Made by a program: the position numbers and the translations under genes | Notes under the pieces: model-generated | Told to the model about the DNA's origin: nothing | Database searches by the model: none | Seen by the model: the letters and a program-made list of their open reading frames with translations, nothing else | DNA from: Pseudomonadota bacterium | GTDB taxonomy: Bacteria > Pseudomonadota > Alphaproteobacteria > Rhodobacterales > Rhodobacteraceae | Direction: 5' to 3' | Length of the DNA stretch: 7,506 bases | NCBI GenBank assembly: GCA_022573605.1 | Contig: JACZTQ010000157.1 | Span: 1 to 7,506 of the forward strand | In this document: positions 5,737-7,506 of the stretch, one piece after another | Numbering within the stretch: position 1 is the first letter of the stretch | Layout: each line of letters starts with the position of its first letter

Positions 5737-5784
5737 AGAACGCGTGATGCGCCCGGTCCATGCCGGGACGCTTTCGGAGTGGCT

Positions 5785-5991
5785 TCAGAGAAGACCCTCG
5801 CGCTGCGCTTTCTTGCGCGCCAGCTTCCGCGCCCGGCGGATTGCCTCGGCCCGTTCCCGAGCCCGTTTCACCGACGGCTTTTCATAATGCTGCCGAAGCT
5901 TCATCTCGCGGAAAACGCCTTCGCGTTGCATCTTCTTCTTCAGCGCCCGAAGCGCCTGATCGACATTGTTGTCGCGAACCAGTACCTGCAC
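5785..5991 (-). CDS. rpsU: 30S ribosomal protein S21
   Basis: A 68-residue, very basic protein beginning (GTG) MQVLVRDNNVDQALRALKKK, continuing MQREGVFREMKLRQHYEKPS and ending in a lysine/arginine-rich ARKLARKKAQREG tail. This is the bS21 family at its normal length for alphaproteobacteria. S21 sits on the 30S platform near the 3' end of 16S rRNA and helps initiation on mRNAs. The GTG at 5991 is fixed as the start because an in-frame TAG immediately precedes it and AAAGGTG lies 9 bases upstream. It is divergent from coq9, with 103 bases between the two starts, and followed by a strong terminator. Confidence 0.96.
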   Translation of the reverse strand: MQVLVRDNNVDQALRALKKKMQREGVFREMKLRQHYEKPSVKRARERAEAIRRARKLARKKAQREGLL

Positions 5992-6036
5992 CTACGTCAC
6001 CACCTTTCCATAGTTTCGATTTTCGTAGGAGCGCCC

Positions 6037-6065
6037 TATATACATAGGCGAATATCGGCTGTCCA
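6037..6065 (-). promoter_or_regulatory. Candidate rpsU promoter
   Basis: On the minus strand TGGACA (complement of 6060-6065) and TATATA (complement of 6037-6042) are separated by exactly 17 bases, placing a transcription start near 6030, about 40 bases before the rpsU GTG. TATATA is self-complementary and lies in a near-palindrome (6031-6050), so the same box could act as a -10 for coq9 on the plus strand, though the matching -35 there (TTTCGA, 6014-6019) is poor. Confidence 0.55.
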
Positions 6066-6094
6066 CAACGGCCGGCGGTTTGAACGGAACTGTC

Positions 6095-6832
6095 ATGAAA
6101 ACGCCGCACAAGACCGAGGATGACCATCTTTCCGAGGCCCGCGAGCGCCTGCTCGAGGCGGCGCTGCCCCATGTGGTGTTCGACGGCTGGAGTAGCGCCA
6201 CCCTGGCGGCGGCGATCGCCGAATCGGGGGTCGATGCCGGGCTGGCCCGGCTCGCCTTCCCGCGCGCCGGCATCGACATGGCGCTGGCCTTCCACCGCCG
6301 CGCCGACCGGGCGCTGGCCGGTGAACTTGCGGCCGCCGATCTCGAGGACATGCCCGTCCGCGACCGCATCACCCATTGCCTGCGGCGCCGGATCGAACTG
6401 GTGGCCGAGCACCGCGATGCGGTGCGCCGGGGCGCCACCCTGCTGGCCCTGCCGCACCACGCGCCCGAGGGGGCGCGGGCGATCTGGCAGACCGCCGACC
6501 TCATCTGGACCGCCTGCGGCGACACCGCGACCGATTTCAACTGGTATACCAAGCGGATTATTCTGAGTTCGGTGTTCTCCGCCACGGTGCTCTATTGGCT
6601 GGGCGACGCGAGCCCGAACTTCGCCAACACCTGGGCCTTCCTCGAGCGCCGCATCGAGGACGTCATGCGCTTCGAGAAGACCAAGGCGCAATTCCGCGAG
6701 AACCCGCTGGTGCGCGCCGCCATCTGGGGGCCGATGCAGGTGCTGAACCTGGTCCGGGCGCCGGGGGCGCCAAAGAATTCTCCAGCGGACGCGCCTGATC
6801 CGGGCAACGGCGCCCCGGTAGGGCGGACATGA
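6095..6832 (+). CDS. coq9: COQ9 family protein (rpsU-divergently transcribed family), ubiquinone biosynthesis
   Basis: A 245-residue protein beginning MKTPHKTEDDHLSEARERLL. The N-terminal helices (LLEAALPHVVFDGWSSATLAAAI, about 8-35) resemble a TetR-type helix-turn-helix fold. The C-terminal part contains DTATDFNWYTKRIILSSVFSATVLYWLGD, a hallmark of COQ9/TIGR02396. COQ9 proteins are lipid-binding accessory factors that present ubiquinone intermediates to the COQ7-type hydroxylase at the membrane; they are not true DNA-binding regulators. The divergent position against rpsU is the classic context of this family. ATG 6095 is chosen over an in-frame TTG at 6080, with a weak GGA upstream. The last codons (GAPVGRT and the stop) fall inside the palindromic element at 6810-6884, and the Pro/Ala-rich C-terminus from about residue 226 looks unconserved. 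Confidence 0.92.
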   Translation: MKTPHKTEDDHLSEARERLLEAALPHVVFDGWSSATLAAAIAESGVDAGLARLAFPRAGIDMALAFHRRADRALAGELAAADLEDMPVRDRITHCLRRRIELVAEHRDAVRRGATLLALPHHAPEGARAIWQTADLIWTACGDTATDFNWYTKRIILSSVFSATVLYWLGDASPNFANTWAFLERRIEDVMRFEKTKAQFRENPLVRAAIWGPMQVLNLVRAPGAPKNSPADAPDPGNGAPVGRT

Positions 6833-6884
6833 TTGTCCGCCCCCGGCGCGACGGCGGACATTCATGTCCGCCCTACCGGGGCGC
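6810..6884. repeat. Large palindromic REP/BIME-like element between converging coq9 and purK
   Basis: The arms at 6810-6832 and 6862-6884 are perfect 23-base inverted repeats. The pairing continues after a T/T mismatch with TGTCCGC (6834-6840) against GCGGACA (6854-6860). Each half is also its own hairpin: GGGCGGACA (6821-6829)/TGTCCGCCC (6834-6842) and GGCGGACA (6853-6860)/TGTCCGCC (6865-6872). It therefore resembles a two-hairpin BIME-type repeat, or the remnant of a small mobile element. It supplies the coq9 stop codon, ends 5 bases before the purK stop, and could act as a bidirectional terminator. Whether copies occur elsewhere cannot be seen here. Confidence 0.75.
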
Positions 6885-6889
6885 TCCGC

Positions 6890-7506
6890 TCACCCCGATC
6901 GCGGGCTGATCCGGGTCAGATGCCCCATCTTGCGCCCCGGCCGCGCTTGCCGCTTGCCGTAGAGGTGCAGCCCGCCGCCGCCGCCGGCGAGGGTTTGCCA
7001 ATCCTCCGCCTCGGCGCCGATCAGGTTGGTCATCACCGCGTCCGAGTGGCGCGAGCCGTCGCCCAGCGGCCAGCCGGCGACGGCGCGGATGTGCTGCTGG
7101 AACTGGTCGACAACGCAGGCCTCGATGGTCCAGTGGCCGGAATTGTGCACCCGGGGCGCGATCTCGTTGACCACCAATGCGCCATCCGGCGCCTGGAACA
7201 GCTCGATCCCCATCACCCCGACATACTCCAGCGCGTTCAGGATCTTGCCGGCGATCAGCACGGCGTCCATCCGCACCGCCCTGGTGATCTGCGCCGGCAC
7301 CGTGGTGGTGTGCAGGATGCCGCCCCGGTGGACGTTCTCGCCGGGGTCGTAGCAGACCACCTCGCCCGCGAGCCCGCGCGCGCCGATCACCGAGATCTCG
7401 CGCTTGAACGCCACCAAGCCTTCCAGGATCGCCGGCGCCCCGGCGATCGCGTCCCAGGCCGCCGCCGCCCCGCTGGCGTCCCCGATCCGCACCTGGCCCT
7501 TGCCGT
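6890..7506 (-). CDS. purK: 5-(carboxyamino)imidazole ribonucleotide synthase, C-terminal part (5' end outside window)
   Basis: 204 C-terminal residues are visible on the minus strand; the frame is open to the right edge, so an internal GTG at 7492 is not the start. The first visible residues GKGQVRIGD match the ATP-grasp GYDGKGQ loop of PurK. Then follow EGLVAFKREISVIGARG, VGVMGIELF, the metal/ATP-site segment VNEIAPRVHNSGHWTIEA, and the C-terminal HLYGKRQARPGRKMGHLTRI, all characteristic. PurK uses ATP and bicarbonate to convert aminoimidazole ribonucleotide to N5-carboxyaminoimidazole ribonucleotide in purine synthesis; PurE then acts on the product. The purE partner would be expected off the right edge, upstream of purK on this strand. 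The gene converges on coq9 across the palindromic element. Confidence 0.95.
   Translation of the reverse strand, partial: GKGQVRIGDASGAAAAWDAIAGAPAILEGLVAFKREISVIGARGLAGEVVCYDPGENVHRGGILHTTTVPAQITRAVRMDAVLIAGKILNALEYVGVMGIELFQAPDGALVVNEIAPRVHNSGHWTIEACVVDQFQQHIRAVAGWPLGDGSRHSDAVMTNLIGAEAEDWQTLAGGGGGLHLYGKRQARPGRKMGHLTRISPRSG

Noticed and set aside
5882..6865. A 327-codon minus-strand frame opposite coq9 and running into rpsU.
   Set aside because: It is a shadow of coq9 with no recognisable motifs, and it conflicts with the identified rpsU and coq9 frames.

Overview
The window looks like a stretch of chromosome from a GC-rich alphaproteobacterium, probably of Rhodospirillales type. Three things suggest this. 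The proton-translocating transhydrogenase is split into three genes (pntAA-pntAB-pntB), as in Rhodospirillum rubrum. A tiny alphaproteobacterial-type aa3 oxidase subunit IV gene lies just upstream of it. The ubiquinone gene coq9 is divergent from rpsU, the arrangement that gave the family its older name 'rpsU-divergently transcribed protein'. I see no phage, insertion sequence, CRISPR array, tRNA or rRNA; the window is core metabolism with a few small structured intergenic regions.

Layout: the 3' end of an MBL-fold hydrolase gene (+, cut by the left edge); a 44-residue cytochrome oxidase subunit IV (+, 506-640); the pnt operon (+, 743-3716), closed by a hairpin at 3744-3775; a membrane-anchored alpha/beta hydrolase (+, 3806-4621); a 286-bp gap (4622-4907) holding a probable 50-residue membrane peptide gene, two strong hairpins, a degenerate repeat of the peptide's start region and a CtrA-like site; a PPP-family metallophosphatase (-, 4908-5687); rpsU (-, 5785-5991); coq9 (+, 6095-6832); a palindromic REP-like element (6810-6884); and the 3' part of purK (-, 6890 to the right edge).

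Much of the block concerns respiratory-chain energetics. The aa3 oxidase and the transhydrogenase respectively build and spend proton motive force (the latter making NADPH), and COQ9 supports ubiquinone synthesis. RpsU and PurK are housekeeping functions in translation and purine synthesis.

The main anomaly is in pntAB. The gene has a strong Shine-Dalgarno and ATG at 1883, but the conserved membrane part lies in another frame. Removing one G from the GGGG run at 1976-1979 gives one continuous 139-residue protein, so this is a sequence error, a real lesion or a recoding site. I found no convincing new multi-gene system. The best candidate for something undescribed is the small-peptide locus at 4632-4880.
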